DNA from: Nucisporomicrobium flavum
Lineage (GTDB): Bacteria > Actinomycetota > Actinomycetes > Mycobacteriales > Micromonosporaceae
Assembly (NCBI RefSeq): GCF_016464385.1
Contig: NZ_JADMLH010000009.1
Span: 3,267-67,266, forward strand
Direction: 5' to 3'
Length of the DNA stretch: 64,000 nt
Below the pieces are notes generated by a model. That model made no database searches, was not told the origin of the DNA, and saw only the letters and a program-made list of their open reading frames with translations. This document shows, in pieces, positions 8,776 through 17,229 of this stretch; position 1 is the stretch's first letter, and the number at the start of each line of letters is the position of its first letter. Position numbers and translations under genes: made by a program.

Positions 8776-9273
8776 ATGCTGAACGAGATCGAGCAGGCCA
8801 CCGCGCGCCTGCTGGAGACGGCCGGGCGCCTCACCGACGCGGACGTACGGCAGCCTTCCCTGCTCCCCGGTTGGACCCGCGCGCACGTGCTCGCCCATGT
8901 CGCCCGCGGCGGGACCGCGTTGCGGAACATCCTCGTCGACGAGGCGCCGTACGCGAGCCAGGAGGCGCGCAACGCCGACATCGAGGCCGGTTCGGGCCGG
9001 ACGGCGGCGGAGCTGGTCGCGGACGTGGAGGCGACGGCGCAGTCGTTCCGGGACACCGTCGCGACCGTGCCGGAGGAGCGGTGGGAGGACATGGTGTCGA
9101 TCCTGGGCTTCGCTCCGTTCCCGAAGCGCCAGGTCCTGCTGCGCCGCCTGGTCGAGCTCGAGCTGCACCACGTCGACCTCGGTGCCGGGTACACCCGCGC
9201 GGACTGGCCGGCGTTCTTCGCCGAGCTCGATCTCCCCGAGCCGATGCGGACTCAGCGGGCCGATCGGGGGTAG
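8776..9273 (+). CDS. DinB/MDMPI-fold protein (maleylpyruvate isomerase-like, possibly mycothiol-dependent)
   Basis: The 165-residue product has the start of the mycothiol-dependent maleylpyruvate isomerase N-terminal fold. The motif LLPGWTRAHVLAHVARG at residues 29-45 carries the first metal-type histidine, and LELHHVDLG near residue 134 carries the others. Members are four-helix-bundle metalloproteins used in mycothiol-linked chemistry in actinobacteria. The C-terminal sterol-carrier-like half of full-length isomerases is short or absent, so I give only a family call. It starts with ATG and is followed 10 bases later by a small gene, so the two may be co-transcribed. Confidence 0.75.
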   Translation: MLNEIEQATARLLETAGRLTDADVRQPSLLPGWTRAHVLAHVARGGTALRNILVDEAPYASQEARNADIEAGSGRTAAELVADVEATAQSFRDTVATVPEERWEDMVSILGFAPFPKRQVLLRRLVELELHHVDLGAGYTRADWPAFFAELDLPEPMRTQRADRG

Positions 9274-9283
9274 AACTGTCGGC

Positions 9284-9517
9284 ATGGCTGATCAGGATCT
9301 GCTGCGCATCCGGGAGACCGCCGCCGCGTACGCCGAGGCCGTCCGGGCGACCCAGCGCTTCTTCGACCGCGTCGGGGACCTTGAGGATCCCTCCGTGCAG
9401 GCCGAGTACGCGACGCTTGCCGAGGCCGAGAAGCGGGCCGCCGGGGACCGCCTCGATGCGCTGACCACGGTGGGCATCGAGGTGCCGAGCATCGACGACA
9501 GCGACGCCGGCACCTGA
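9284..9517 (+). CDS. Small hypothetical protein (77 residues)
   Basis: An ATG-initiated 77-residue product, MADQDLLRIRETAAAY and onward, rich in alanine and charged residues. It is probably a helical coiled-coil-like protein with an acidic C-terminal tail (DDSDAGT). The strong GC preference at third codon positions supports coding. It lies 10 bases downstream of the DinB-like gene and is likely in the same transcript. I do not recognise a family and cannot propose a function. Confidence 0.6.
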   Translation: MADQDLLRIRETAAAYAEAVRATQRFFDRVGDLEDPSVQAEYATLAEAEKRAAGDRLDALTTVGIEVPSIDDSDAGT

Positions 9518-9703
9518 GCCGGGAGAGACGCGGGCGTCTGAGGCGTCCCGAAAACTCCGGTTCCCGACGGTTCCGGTACTCATTGACCAAAGATCCGACC
9601 CCCGCGGACGCCGGTACCGGTTCCGGGCTGTGCGACACTTCCGACGCTCACCGATGTGGTGCAGCTCGGAGACCGTGTGTCGCGGTCGGACCGGAGGAGT
9701 GTC

Positions 9704-11947
9704 GTGGCCCCTGACGACCCGTACCGTGATCCCTCGCTCAGTGTCGACCAGCGGGTCGAGGACCTGCTGGGCCGGATGACGCTGGCCGAGAAAGTCGGGC
9801 AGATGCTCCAGCTCGACGCGCGGCGGGACCTCAAGGATGCCGTCAGCACGCGCCTCGCCGGGTCGATCCTGCACGCCTCGCCGCAGCGCATGCTCGAGGC
9901 GATCGACCTGGCGGCGAACACCCGGCTCGGCATCCCGCTGATCACCGCCGAGGACTGCATCCACGGGCACGGCTTCTGGCCCGGCGCGACCGTCTTCCCG
10001 ACCCAGCTCGCCATGGCCGCCACCTGGGACGCCGAGCTGGTCGAGCGGGTCGCCCGGGTCACCGCGGTCGAGGTCTCCGCGACCGGCATCCACTGGACCT
10101 TCTCCCCCGTGCTGTGCATCACCCGGGACCTGCGCTGGGGCCGCGTCGACGAGACGTTCGGCGAGGACCCGTACCTCATCGGCGAGCTGGGCTCCGCGAT
10201 GGTCCGCGGCTACCAGGGCAACGGCCTCGGCGACCCGACCGCCGTGCTCGCGACGGCCAAGCACTTCGCCGGCTACTCCGAGACCCAGGGCGGGCGGGAC
10301 GCCAGCGAGGCCGACCTGAGCCCGCGCAAGCTGCGCGCCTGGTTCCTGCCGCCGTTCGAGCGGGTGGCGAAGGAGGGCTGCAGCATCTTCATGCTGGGCT
10401 ACCAGTCCATCGACGGCGTGCCGATCACCGCGAACAAGTGGCTGCTCAACGACGTGCTCAAGGACGAGTGGGGCTTCACCGGCACGCTCGTCACCGACTG
10501 GGACAACGTCGGGCGCATGGTGTGGGAGCAGAAGGTGTGCGCGGACGCGGTGGAGGCCGCGGCCGTCGCCGTCCGCGCCGGCAACGACCTGGTCATGACG
10601 ACCCCCGCGTTCTTCGAGGGTGCGCAGACCGCGGTGGAGCGCGGCCTGCTTGCCGAGGAAGAGATCGATGCCGCCGTACGCCGGATCCTGCGGCTGAAGT
10701 TCCGGCTCGGCCTGTTCGAGAACCCGCGGGCCCCCGACGCGCAGCGGCAGGCGGCGGTCATCGGGCACCCGGACCACGCCGCGCTCAACCTCGAGGTGGC
10801 CCGCCGCTCGCTGGTGCTGCTCGCCAACGACGGCACCCTGCCGCTGCCCGCCGGCGAGCCGCGCACGGTCGCGGTCATCGGGCCCAACGCCGACGCCCCG
10901 CAGTCCCAGCTCGGCGACTGGGCCGGCGCCTCCGGCCAGGTCGACTGGATGCCCGACGGCCAGCCGCGCGAGCTGATCGAGACCGTGCTCGACGGCTTCC
11001 GGGCCGTCGCCCCCGCGGACTGGACGGTCACCACCGCCCGCGGCGCGGACATCGAGAAGCTGGTCCCCGACCCGCAGGGCGAGTTCTACCGCGACGGGCA
11101 GCCCCGGCCGCCGATCTCGCGCCCGGCGGAGGCCGACCCGGCGATGATCGCCGAGGCGGTCGCGGTGGCGCGGGCCGCCGACTACGCGGTCGTCGTGGTC
11201 GGCGACACGGTCGCGCTCACCGGCGAGAGCAAGTCCACCGCGACGCTCGAGCTGCAGGGCGGTCAGGTCGCGCTGCTCGACGCGCTCGCCGAGACGGGTA
11301 CGCCCACCGTCGTCGTGCTCATGAACTCGAAGCCTGCCGCGCTGCCGCCGTCGGCCCTGCGCGCATCCGCCATCGTGCAGGCGTTCAACCCGGGCATGCG
11401 AGGCGGCCGGGCGGTGGCGGAGCTCGTGCTCGGGCACATCGAGCCGACCGGGCGGATGCCGCTGTCCGCCGCGCGACACGTCGGCCAGCAGCCGATCTAC
11501 TACAACCAGATCCGCGGGCAGCACGGCAACCGGTACGCCGACCTCACCCAGGACCCGCTGTTCGCGTTCGGCGAGGGCCTGAGCTACACCACGGTCGAGT
11601 ACAGCGACCTCGAGATCGCCGAGCCGGACGTGGCCGCCGGCGGCACGGTACGGGCGACCGTGAAGCTCACGAACACCGGCGGCCGCCCGGCGCTGGAGAC
11701 CGTGCAGGCGTACATCAGCGACCTCGTCACCAGCGTCACGTGGGCGGCGAGGGAGTTGAAGGCGTACCGGCAGGTGTCCGTGGCGCCCGGCGAGAGCGTC
11801 ACCGTTGACATCGCTGTCGCCGCCGCCGACTGCACGCTGGTGACCGCGGATGGCCGGCGGGTCGTCGAGCCCGGCGACTTCGACCTGCTCGTGGGCCCGA
11901 ACTCGCGCCCGAAGAACCTGCTGCGCGCCCGGTTCCGGATCTCCTGA
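9704..11947 (+). CDS. Glycoside hydrolase family 3 beta-glucosidase-like enzyme
   Basis: The 747-residue product is a GH3 enzyme that should remove terminal beta-linked glucose or xylose residues. An N-terminal TIM-barrel domain begins near residue 20 (RVEDLLGRMTLAEKVGQM). The substrate motif AKHFAGYSE follows, and the nucleophile aspartate is in LVTDWDN (about Asp265). A second alpha/beta sandwich domain runs from about residue 370 to 600, then a C-terminal fibronectin III-like domain (from about 640). No signal peptide is present, so it probably acts on imported oligosaccharides in the cytoplasm. I start at the GTG at 9704, six bases after a GGAGG; the longer frame from 9656 lacks such a site. 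Confidence 0.92.
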   Translation: MAPDDPYRDPSLSVDQRVEDLLGRMTLAEKVGQMLQLDARRDLKDAVSTRLAGSILHASPQRMLEAIDLAANTRLGIPLITAEDCIHGHGFWPGATVFPTQLAMAATWDAELVERVARVTAVEVSATGIHWTFSPVLCITRDLRWGRVDETFGEDPYLIGELGSAMVRGYQGNGLGDPTAVLATAKHFAGYSETQGGRDASEADLSPRKLRAWFLPPFERVAKEGCSIFMLGYQSIDGVPITANKWLLNDVLKDEWGFTGTLVTDWDNVGRMVWEQKVCADAVEAAAVAVRAGNDLVMTTPAFFEGAQTAVERGLLAEEEIDAAVRRILRLKFRLGLFENPRAPDAQRQAAVIGHPDHAALNLEVARRSLVLLANDGTLPLPAGEPRTVAVIGPNADAPQSQLGDWAGASGQVDWMPDGQPRELIETVLDGFRAVAPADWTVTTARGADIEKLVPDPQGEFYRDGQPRPPISRPAEADPAMIAEAVAVARAADYAVVVVGDTVALTGESKSTATLELQGGQVALLDALAETGTPTVVVLMNSKPAALPPSALRASAIVQAFNPGMRGGRAVAELVLGHIEPTGRMPLSAARHVGQQPIYYNQIRGQHGNRYADLTQDPLFAFGEGLSYTTVEYSDLEIAEPDVAAGGTVRATVKLTNTGGRPALETVQAYISDLVTSVTWAARELKAYRQVSVAPGESVTVDIAVAAADCTLVTADGRRVVEPGDFDLLVGPNSRPKNLLRARFRIS

Positions 11948-11957
11948 GGCTCGTCCC

Positions 11958-12869
11958 GTGCTGACGCCTCCCGCCGACCTGCCCGAGGGCGTGCTACGGG
12001 GGGCGTTCGCGCTGACCGGGCTGGAGTACGCGCCGGTCGGGTGGGGCAGCCACCACTGGACGGCCACGGACGCCGAGGGGGCGCGCTGGTTCCTCACCGT
12101 GGACGAGCTCGACGCCGAACAGCCCGATGCCTCGTTCCATCGGCTGCGGCGGGCGTTGGACGCCGCGGCGGCTTTGCGTCTGCCGTTCGTGGTGGCCCCG
12201 GTGCGGCCCGTGCAGCGTCTTGGCGAGAAATATGCGGGGACGCTGTACCCGTACATATGGGGTGAAAGCTTTTCCTGGGGCAACTGGCCGGCGGCGAGTC
12301 ACCGGGCCGCCGTCCTCGACATGCTGGTCGCGGTGCACGCCGCGCCGCCGGCGGTGTGCCGCAGGGCGGCGACCGACGACTTCGTGATCCCCTACCGTGA
12401 CGGGCTGGAAGCGGCCCTGACCGGTGGGGACGTCGCGGACACCGGCCCGTACGCGGCGCCCGCCGCCCGGCTGATCGCGACCCACGCGGCGCCGATCCGG
12501 GCGGAGCTGGACCGGTACGACGAGCTCGTGGCGTCGGCCGACCGGTCACGGTCGGTGCTGACCCACGGCGAGCCGCACCCGGGCAACACGATGCGTGCGG
12601 CCGACGGCTGGAAGCTGATCGACTGGGAGACCGCACTGCTCGCCCCGCCCGAGCGCGACCTGTGGCTGCTCGGCGGCGACCTCACCGGGTACACCGCCGC
12701 CACCGGAACCCGCGTCGAGCCGGCGATGCTCGAGCTGTACCGGCGCCGCTGGCTGATCAACGACCTCTGTGTCGACCTGCGCCGGTTCCGTCGCCCGCAC
12801 AGCGGGAACCCGGAGGACGAGGAAAGCTGGCAGCTGTTGCGGGCGAACGTGGAGAGAGGGCTGAGATGA
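11958..12869 (+). CDS. Phosphotransferase of the APH (aminoglycoside/choline kinase-like) superfamily
   Basis: The 303-residue product has the kinase catalytic loop HGEPHPGN (near residue 198) and the metal-binding IDWE (near residue 216, usually IDWD or IDFE). An aspartate that would normally sit at the second position of HGD is replaced by glutamate. These motifs mark the APH/choline kinase fold. The substrate cannot be read from the sequence, and this family also includes many non-resistance kinases. It starts with GTG 10 bases after the GH3 gene and overlaps the following epimerase gene by four bases, so the three probably form an operon. Confidence 0.8.
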   Translation: MLTPPADLPEGVLRGAFALTGLEYAPVGWGSHHWTATDAEGARWFLTVDELDAEQPDASFHRLRRALDAAAALRLPFVVAPVRPVQRLGEKYAGTLYPYIWGESFSWGNWPAASHRAAVLDMLVAVHAAPPAVCRRAATDDFVIPYRDGLEAALTGGDVADTGPYAAPAARLIATHAAPIRAELDRYDELVASADRSRSVLTHGEPHPGNTMRAADGWKLIDWETALLAPPERDLWLLGGDLTGYTAATGTRVEPAMLELYRRRWLINDLCVDLRRFRRPHSGNPEDEESWQLLRANVERGLR

Positions 12870-13702
12870 CGCGGGTCGTGGTCACCGGGGGTAACGGCAA
12901 GCTGGGCCGGGCGGTGGTCGCCCACCTGGGCGAGCACGGCTACGAGGTGGTGAACCTGGACCGCACCGGGCGGCCGCCGCAGACCCGCATCGACCTGACC
13001 GATTACGGCCAGACGGCGGAGGCGCTGACCGGCATCGACGACCGGTACGGCTCCGTCGACGCGGTCGTGCACCTCGCGGCGATCCCGGCGCCCGGCCTGC
13101 TCCCGAACGCCGCGACGTTCCACAACAACATGCTCGCCACCTTCAACGTGTTCCAGGCGGCGAAGCTCGCGGGCATCACGAACGTCGTGTGGGCCTCCAG
13201 CGAGACGGTGCTGGGGCTGCCGTTCACCACGCCGCCGCCGTACATCCCGGTGGACGAGGAGTATCCGGCGCGGCCCGAGTCGACGTACTCGCTGGTCAAG
13301 CACCTCGAGGAGCAGATGGCCGCGCAGTTCTGCCGGTGGAACCCCGAGCTGAAGATGATCGGGCTGCGGTTCTCCAACGTCATGGACCCGGAGGACTACG
13401 CGGAGTTCCCGTCGTTCGACGCCGACCCGCGCAGCCGCAGCTGGAACCTGTGGGGCTACATCGACGCCCGCGACGGCGCGCAGGCGGTCCGCAAGGCCCT
13501 GGAATTCGAGGGTACGGGCACAGAGGTGTTCATCATCGCCAACGCCGACACGGTGATGAGCCGCACCAGCGCGTCGCTGGCCGCCGAGGTGTTCCCGGGC
13601 GTACCGGTGACCAAGGAGCTCGGCGAGCACGAGACGCTGCTCTCGATCGACAAGGCGCGCCGCGTGCTGGGCTACGAGCCGGAGCACTCCTGGCGGTACT
13701 GA
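12866..13702 (+). CDS. NAD(P)-dependent epimerase/dehydratase (extended SDR)
   Basis: The 278-residue product begins MTRVVVTGGNGKLG, a Rossmann dinucleotide-binding motif of GxxGxxG type. It has AAIPAPG after the fourth strand and the catalytic YSLVK (YxxxK) near residue 137. It is most like atypical or extended SDR sugar epimerases. Substrate is unknown; position after a GH3 enzyme and an APH-type kinase suggests carbohydrate metabolism, as inference. Its ATG overlaps the stop of the kinase-like gene. Its 3' end overlaps the convergent acetyltransferase gene by 31 bases. Confidence 0.82.
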   Translation: MTRVVVTGGNGKLGRAVVAHLGEHGYEVVNLDRTGRPPQTRIDLTDYGQTAEALTGIDDRYGSVDAVVHLAAIPAPGLLPNAATFHNNMLATFNVFQAAKLAGITNVVWASSETVLGLPFTTPPPYIPVDEEYPARPESTYSLVKHLEEQMAAQFCRWNPELKMIGLRFSNVMDPEDYAEFPSFDADPRSRSWNLWGYIDARDGAQAVRKALEFEGTGTEVFIIANADTVMSRTSASLAAEVFPGVPVTKELGEHETLLSIDKARRVLGYEPEHSWRY

Positions 13703-14415
13703 AACGTCGCCGCGGCGATCCGGCGCATCGTGAAGCCCAGCTTCTCGTAGGTACGGACCGCCGCGGCGTTCCAGTGGTCCACGAACAGCGCCACCCGGTC
13801 CCGCCCGGCGAGCAGCTCGTCGGTCAGGAACGCGCACAGGTCACGCCCGAGCCCCCTCCCCCGCGCGTCCGTACGGGTGGCCACCCCGGCGATGAACCCG
13901 ATCTCCGTCACGGACCACGCGTCGGCGCCCACGGCCAGCAGCTCCCCGGTCCCCGCGCGGATGCCGGCCCACCTCGTCACGCCGCTGCCGCCGGGGTACG
14001 CCCACGAGCCCGGATGATGCTCGTCGAGGAACGCCGCGACCTCGGCGTCGTCGTCCAGCCAGCGCGGCTCGGAACGTGGTGGCAGGCCCGTCGGCGCGGT
14101 GGTGTCCATCCAGCCGAACCGGCCCTCCACGACCAGGCCCGGGATCGCCTCGATGAGGCCCTCGTCGCCGACCGCGTGGTAGCCGGCGACCTCGGGGCGG
14201 ATGCGGTCCACGAGCGCGGCGACGTCGGCCGGGCTGCCGCGCAGCGCCAGGCGGTCGCGGCGGGACACGTCCGGGCAGGCCACCGCCGCCGCGTCGCCCA
14301 GCGCCCAGGCGCGTACGGCGGGCCGCATGTCCTGCGAGGCCCACAGCAGCAGCGGGTCGTCACCGGCGGCGATGCGGTCCAGGGAGATGCGGTCCAGGGA
14401 GATCATCACCCCCAT
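13672..14415 (-). CDS. GNAT family N-acetyltransferase
   Basis: The 247-residue product is a GNAT acyltransferase. The acetyl-CoA loop motif is seen in TRTDARGRGLGRDLC, and the motif B region ALFVDHWNAAAVRTYEKLGF near residue 215 is the classical C-terminal signature. The first half is less conserved and may be a degenerate second GNAT domain or a substrate domain. Substrate is not predictable. I start at the ATG at 14415, preceded by GGGG; another ATG lies at 14406. The gene is divergent from the DUF218 gene (36-base gap) and overlaps the epimerase gene tail to tail. Confidence 0.82.
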   Translation of the reverse strand: MGVMISLDRISLDRIAAGDDPLLLWASQDMRPAVRAWALGDAAAVACPDVSRRDRLALRGSPADVAALVDRIRPEVAGYHAVGDEGLIEAIPGLVVEGRFGWMDTTAPTGLPPRSEPRWLDDDAEVAAFLDEHHPGSWAYPGGSGVTRWAGIRAGTGELLAVGADAWSVTEIGFIAGVATRTDARGRGLGRDLCAFLTDELLAGRDRVALFVDHWNAAAVRTYEKLGFTMRRIAAATFQYRQECSGS

Positions 14416-14451
14416 GATGCCCCGGTTGCGCGGGCCTGGCATTCTCGCCCC

Positions 14452-15114
14452 GTGCGCGCCTACCTGAGGAAGATCGTCGTTGCCGGAGCGCTGGGCGTGG
14501 CGGCGGCGGTGCTGGCCATGGCCGCCGGTGACCTGTGGGTACGCGCGGCCGCCCACGGCCACGTCACCTCGGTGGACGACGCGCCGGCCGCGCCCGTGGC
14601 CCTCGTCCTCGGCGCGGAGGTGTACGCCGACGGCAGCCCCTCGCCGTTCCTCGCCGCCCGCCTAGAGCTCGCCCGTGAACTGCTCGCCGCGGGCAAGGTG
14701 AAGGCGATCCTCGTGTCCGGCGACCACCGGGAGTGGGGCTACAACGAGCCCGGCGCGATGTTCGAGTGGCTCGTCGACCACGGTGTGCCCAGCGCCCGCG
14801 TCGTGCTGGACCACGCCGGCTTCGACACGTACGACTCGTGTGCCCGGGCCAAGCGGGTCTTCGGCGTGGACAAGGCGATCGTGGTGACGCAGACGTACCA
14901 CATCGACCGCGCGGTGGCCCTGTGCCGCAGGCTCGGCGTGGCGGCCTCCGGCGTGGCCGACGACAGCGTCCGCGTGTACGAGGAGCCGTGGCGCAACAGC
15001 GTGGTCCGCGAGCGCGGCGCGGTGGTCAAGGCGCTGCTCGACGTGGTGTCGGGGCGCGACCCGGTGTTCCTCGGCCCGCACGAGGCCGGCGTCGAGGTCG
15101 CGGTCAGCTCCTGA
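14452..15114 (+). CDS. DUF218 / SanA-ElyC-type membrane-anchored protein
   Basis: The 220-residue product has one N-terminal transmembrane segment (residues about 7-28) followed by a DUF218 domain outside the membrane. The domain shows LVLGAEVYADGSPSPFLAARL, the SGDHREWGYNEP segment with an acidic, histidine-bearing site, and TYDSCARAKRVF. This fits SanA-like vancomycin-permeability proteins of Gram-negatives and their actinobacterial homologues, which are linked to envelope integrity. Biochemical activity is not established. It starts at a GTG and stands alone between a divergent gene and the ABC transporter. Confidence 0.8.
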   Translation: MRAYLRKIVVAGALGVAAAVLAMAAGDLWVRAAAHGHVTSVDDAPAAPVALVLGAEVYADGSPSPFLAARLELARELLAAGKVKAILVSGDHREWGYNEPGAMFEWLVDHGVPSARVVLDHAGFDTYDSCARAKRVFGVDKAIVVTQTYHIDRAVALCRRLGVAASGVADDSVRVYEEPWRNSVVRERGAVVKALLDVVSGRDPVFLGPHEAGVEVAVSS

Positions 15115-15193
15115 GCCCTGGTGCGGTTAGCCGCACCTTCGCCGGCGGGCTGGCCCGGCTGTGCGCACGCGCCGCGGACGCGAGGGTCGACGC

Positions 15194-15913
15194 ATGGAAT
15201 CCGTGGTGTCCCTGACCGCCGTGTCCCGGCGTTATCCGCGCGGCGTGCTCGCCCTGCGCGACGTGTCCCTCGATGTGCCGGCCGGCCAGTTCGTCGCCGT
15301 GATGGGCGCGACCGGCTCCGGCAAGAGCACGCTGCTGCACTGCGCCGCCGGCCTCGACCGCCCCACCTCCGGCCGGGTACGCCTGGCCGGCCGCGATGTC
15401 ACCCGGCTGCGCGAGGCGGCGCTCACCCGGTTGCGGCGGGACCGGGTCGGCTTCGTGTTCCAGTCGTACAACCTGCTCTCCGAGCTGACCGTACGCCAGA
15501 ACGTCGCGCTGCCCGCCCGCCTCGGCGGCCCACGGGCGCGTCCGGTCGACGAGGTGCTCGAGTCGGTCGGGCTGGGCGGGCTGGGGCGCCGGCCGGTGGG
15601 TGAGCTCTCCGGCGGGCAGCGGCAGCGCGTCGCGGTGGCCCGCGCGCTCGTCACCGGCCCGGCGGTGATCTTCGCGGACGAGCCCACGGGGGCGCTCGAC
15701 CCGACCACCGGCGCCCAGATCCTCGGGCTGCTGCGGACGGCCGCGGACCTGGACCGGGTGAGCGTGCTCATGGTCACGCACGATCCGGTCGCCGCGGCCT
15801 GGAGCGACCGGCTGGTGCTGCTGCGCGACGGCGCGGTCGTGGCCGACGGGCCCACGCCGCAGGCCGAGGCCATCGCCGAGCGCCTGCGCGGCGTCTCCCG
15901 GGTGCCCGCGTGA
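15194..15913 (+). CDS. ABC transporter ATP-binding protein (MacB/LolD type)
   Basis: The 239-residue ATPase has Walker A GATGSGKST (near residue 40), Q-loop FVFQSYNLL, signature LSGGQRQRVAVARAL and Walker B VIFADEPTGALD. The EPTGALD form and SYNLL Q-loop are typical of the LolD/MacB/SalX class that pairs with FtsX-like permeases. The next gene encodes such a permease and overlaps by four bases (GTGA). A histidine kinase and a response regulator follow, an arrangement common for antimicrobial-peptide sensing and export systems. Substrate is unknown. Confidence 0.92.
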   Translation: MESVVSLTAVSRRYPRGVLALRDVSLDVPAGQFVAVMGATGSGKSTLLHCAAGLDRPTSGRVRLAGRDVTRLREAALTRLRRDRVGFVFQSYNLLSELTVRQNVALPARLGGPRARPVDEVLESVGLGGLGRRPVGELSGGQRQRVAVARALVTGPAVIFADEPTGALDPTTGAQILGLLRTAADLDRVSVLMVTHDPVAAAWSDRLVLLRDGAVVADGPTPQAEAIAERLRGVSRVPA

Positions 15914-17229
15914 TCCGGCAGGCGCTGCGGCGCAACCCCTGGTCGTTCCTCGGCCCCGCGGCCACCCAGTGCCTCGCGGCCGCCCTGGTCACCGCCGGGC
16001 TCTGCCTGATGGCCTCGCTGGACGGGGCCCCGCTGGGGCGCGAGCAGCGGCAGGCCCTGACCGACAGCGGCATCGCGGACCTCGGGCTGCTGTTCCTGAT
16101 GAGCTCGATCTACCTGTCGATGCTGATCGTCGGCGTCACCATGAGCTCGGCGATCCGGCACCAGGCCCGCGACATCGCGCTGGTCCGCGCGGTCGGCGCC
16201 ACCCCCGGGCGGGTCCGCCGGGCCGTGGCCGCGCAGGCCGCGCTGGTCGCCGTACCGGCCACGATCGTGGGCGTACCCCTGGGCATGCTCTGCGGCCGGG
16301 CCTGGGTGAGCGGCTTCGTCAGCCACGGCCTCGTGCCCGCCGAGGTGAGCTTCCGGGTGCACGGCGGGGCCCTGCCCATCGCGCTGGCGGTCACCATGGG
16401 GACGTCCCTGCTCGGCGCGATGATCGCCGCGATCCGCCCGTCCCGGGTACGGCCCGCCGTCGCGCTCGCCGACAGCGCGGCCCCCCGGCTGCGCATCGGC
16501 GTGGCCCGCACCACGGCCGGCCTCGTCCTCGTCACCGGCGGCACCGTGCTGTCCGTGCTGATCGCGGACCTCGACGCGGGGACCGCGGACCAGGCCGGGC
16601 TGTTCGTCATGCTCGCGATGTGCACGGGCGCCGGCCTGCTCGGCCCGGCGCTGCTGCGGGTCGCCGCGCCCGCCGCCCGGCTCCTCGGCAACACCGGACG
16701 GCTCGCGGCGGACACGCTCGCTGTGCACGCCCGGGGGCTGTCGGGCGCGCTCGTGCCGCTGACCCTCGCCATCGCGTTCGCCGCGGTCAACCTCACCCGT
16801 ACAGCGACGACCACGCACGTCACCGGGGTCGCCGCGCCCGCCGCCGACCGCTGGCTGGAGTTCTCCGGCACCGGCGCGTACACCGCCTTCGCCGCCATCG
16901 CCGCGCTCAACACGCTGATCACCACGATCCTGGCGCGGCGGCGGGACCTGGCCGTCACCCGGCTCGCCGGCGGGACCCGCGGGCGTACGCTCGCCGTCGT
17001 CGTCTGCGAGGCTCTCCTGGTGACCGGCACAGCGCTCGTGGTCGCCACGGTGGTGGCGGCGGTGACCCTGTTGCCGCTGCTGCACACGGCGCTGGGCACG
17101 TGGCGGCCGTGGATGCCCGGGAGCTGGCTCGCGGCGGGCCTCGCCGGCACGGCCGTCCTGGTCTTCGCGGGCACCGTGCTGCCGGCGGCCATCACCCTGC
17201 GCCGCCCGCCCATCGAGGTGGCCGGGTGA
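15910..17229 (+). CDS. ABC transporter permease, FtsX/MacB-like
   Basis: The 439-residue membrane protein has an FtsX-like fold with at least eight hydrophobic segments in two halves. The first half carries SSAIRHQARDIALVRAVGATPGRVRR (split across the conserved cytoplasmic stretch), and the second half repeats it as ILARRRDLAVTRLAGGTRGR. The duplicated charged LVRAVGATP-type loop is the mark of this permease family. It starts with GTG overlapping the ATPase gene and its stop overlaps the kinase gene, so the four genes are one transcript. Confidence 0.88.
   Translation: MIRQALRRNPWSFLGPAATQCLAAALVTAGLCLMASLDGAPLGREQRQALTDSGIADLGLLFLMSSIYLSMLIVGVTMSSAIRHQARDIALVRAVGATPGRVRRAVAAQAALVAVPATIVGVPLGMLCGRAWVSGFVSHGLVPAEVSFRVHGGALPIALAVTMGTSLLGAMIAAIRPSRVRPAVALADSAAPRLRIGVARTTAGLVLVTGGTVLSVLIADLDAGTADQAGLFVMLAMCTGAGLLGPALLRVAAPAARLLGNTGRLAADTLAVHARGLSGALVPLTLAIAFAAVNLTRTATTTHVTGVAAPAADRWLEFSGTGAYTAFAAIAALNTLITTILARRRDLAVTRLAGGTRGRTLAVVVCEALLVTGTALVVATVVAAVTLLPLLHTALGTWRPWMPGSWLAAGLAGTAVLVFAGTVLPAAITLRRPPIEVAG

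Noticed and set aside
8831..12283. Very long minus-strand frame (1150 codons) opposite the GH3 gene
   Set aside because: It is an antisense shadow of GC-rich coding DNA; the translation has no family motif and is Arg/Gly/Val rich.
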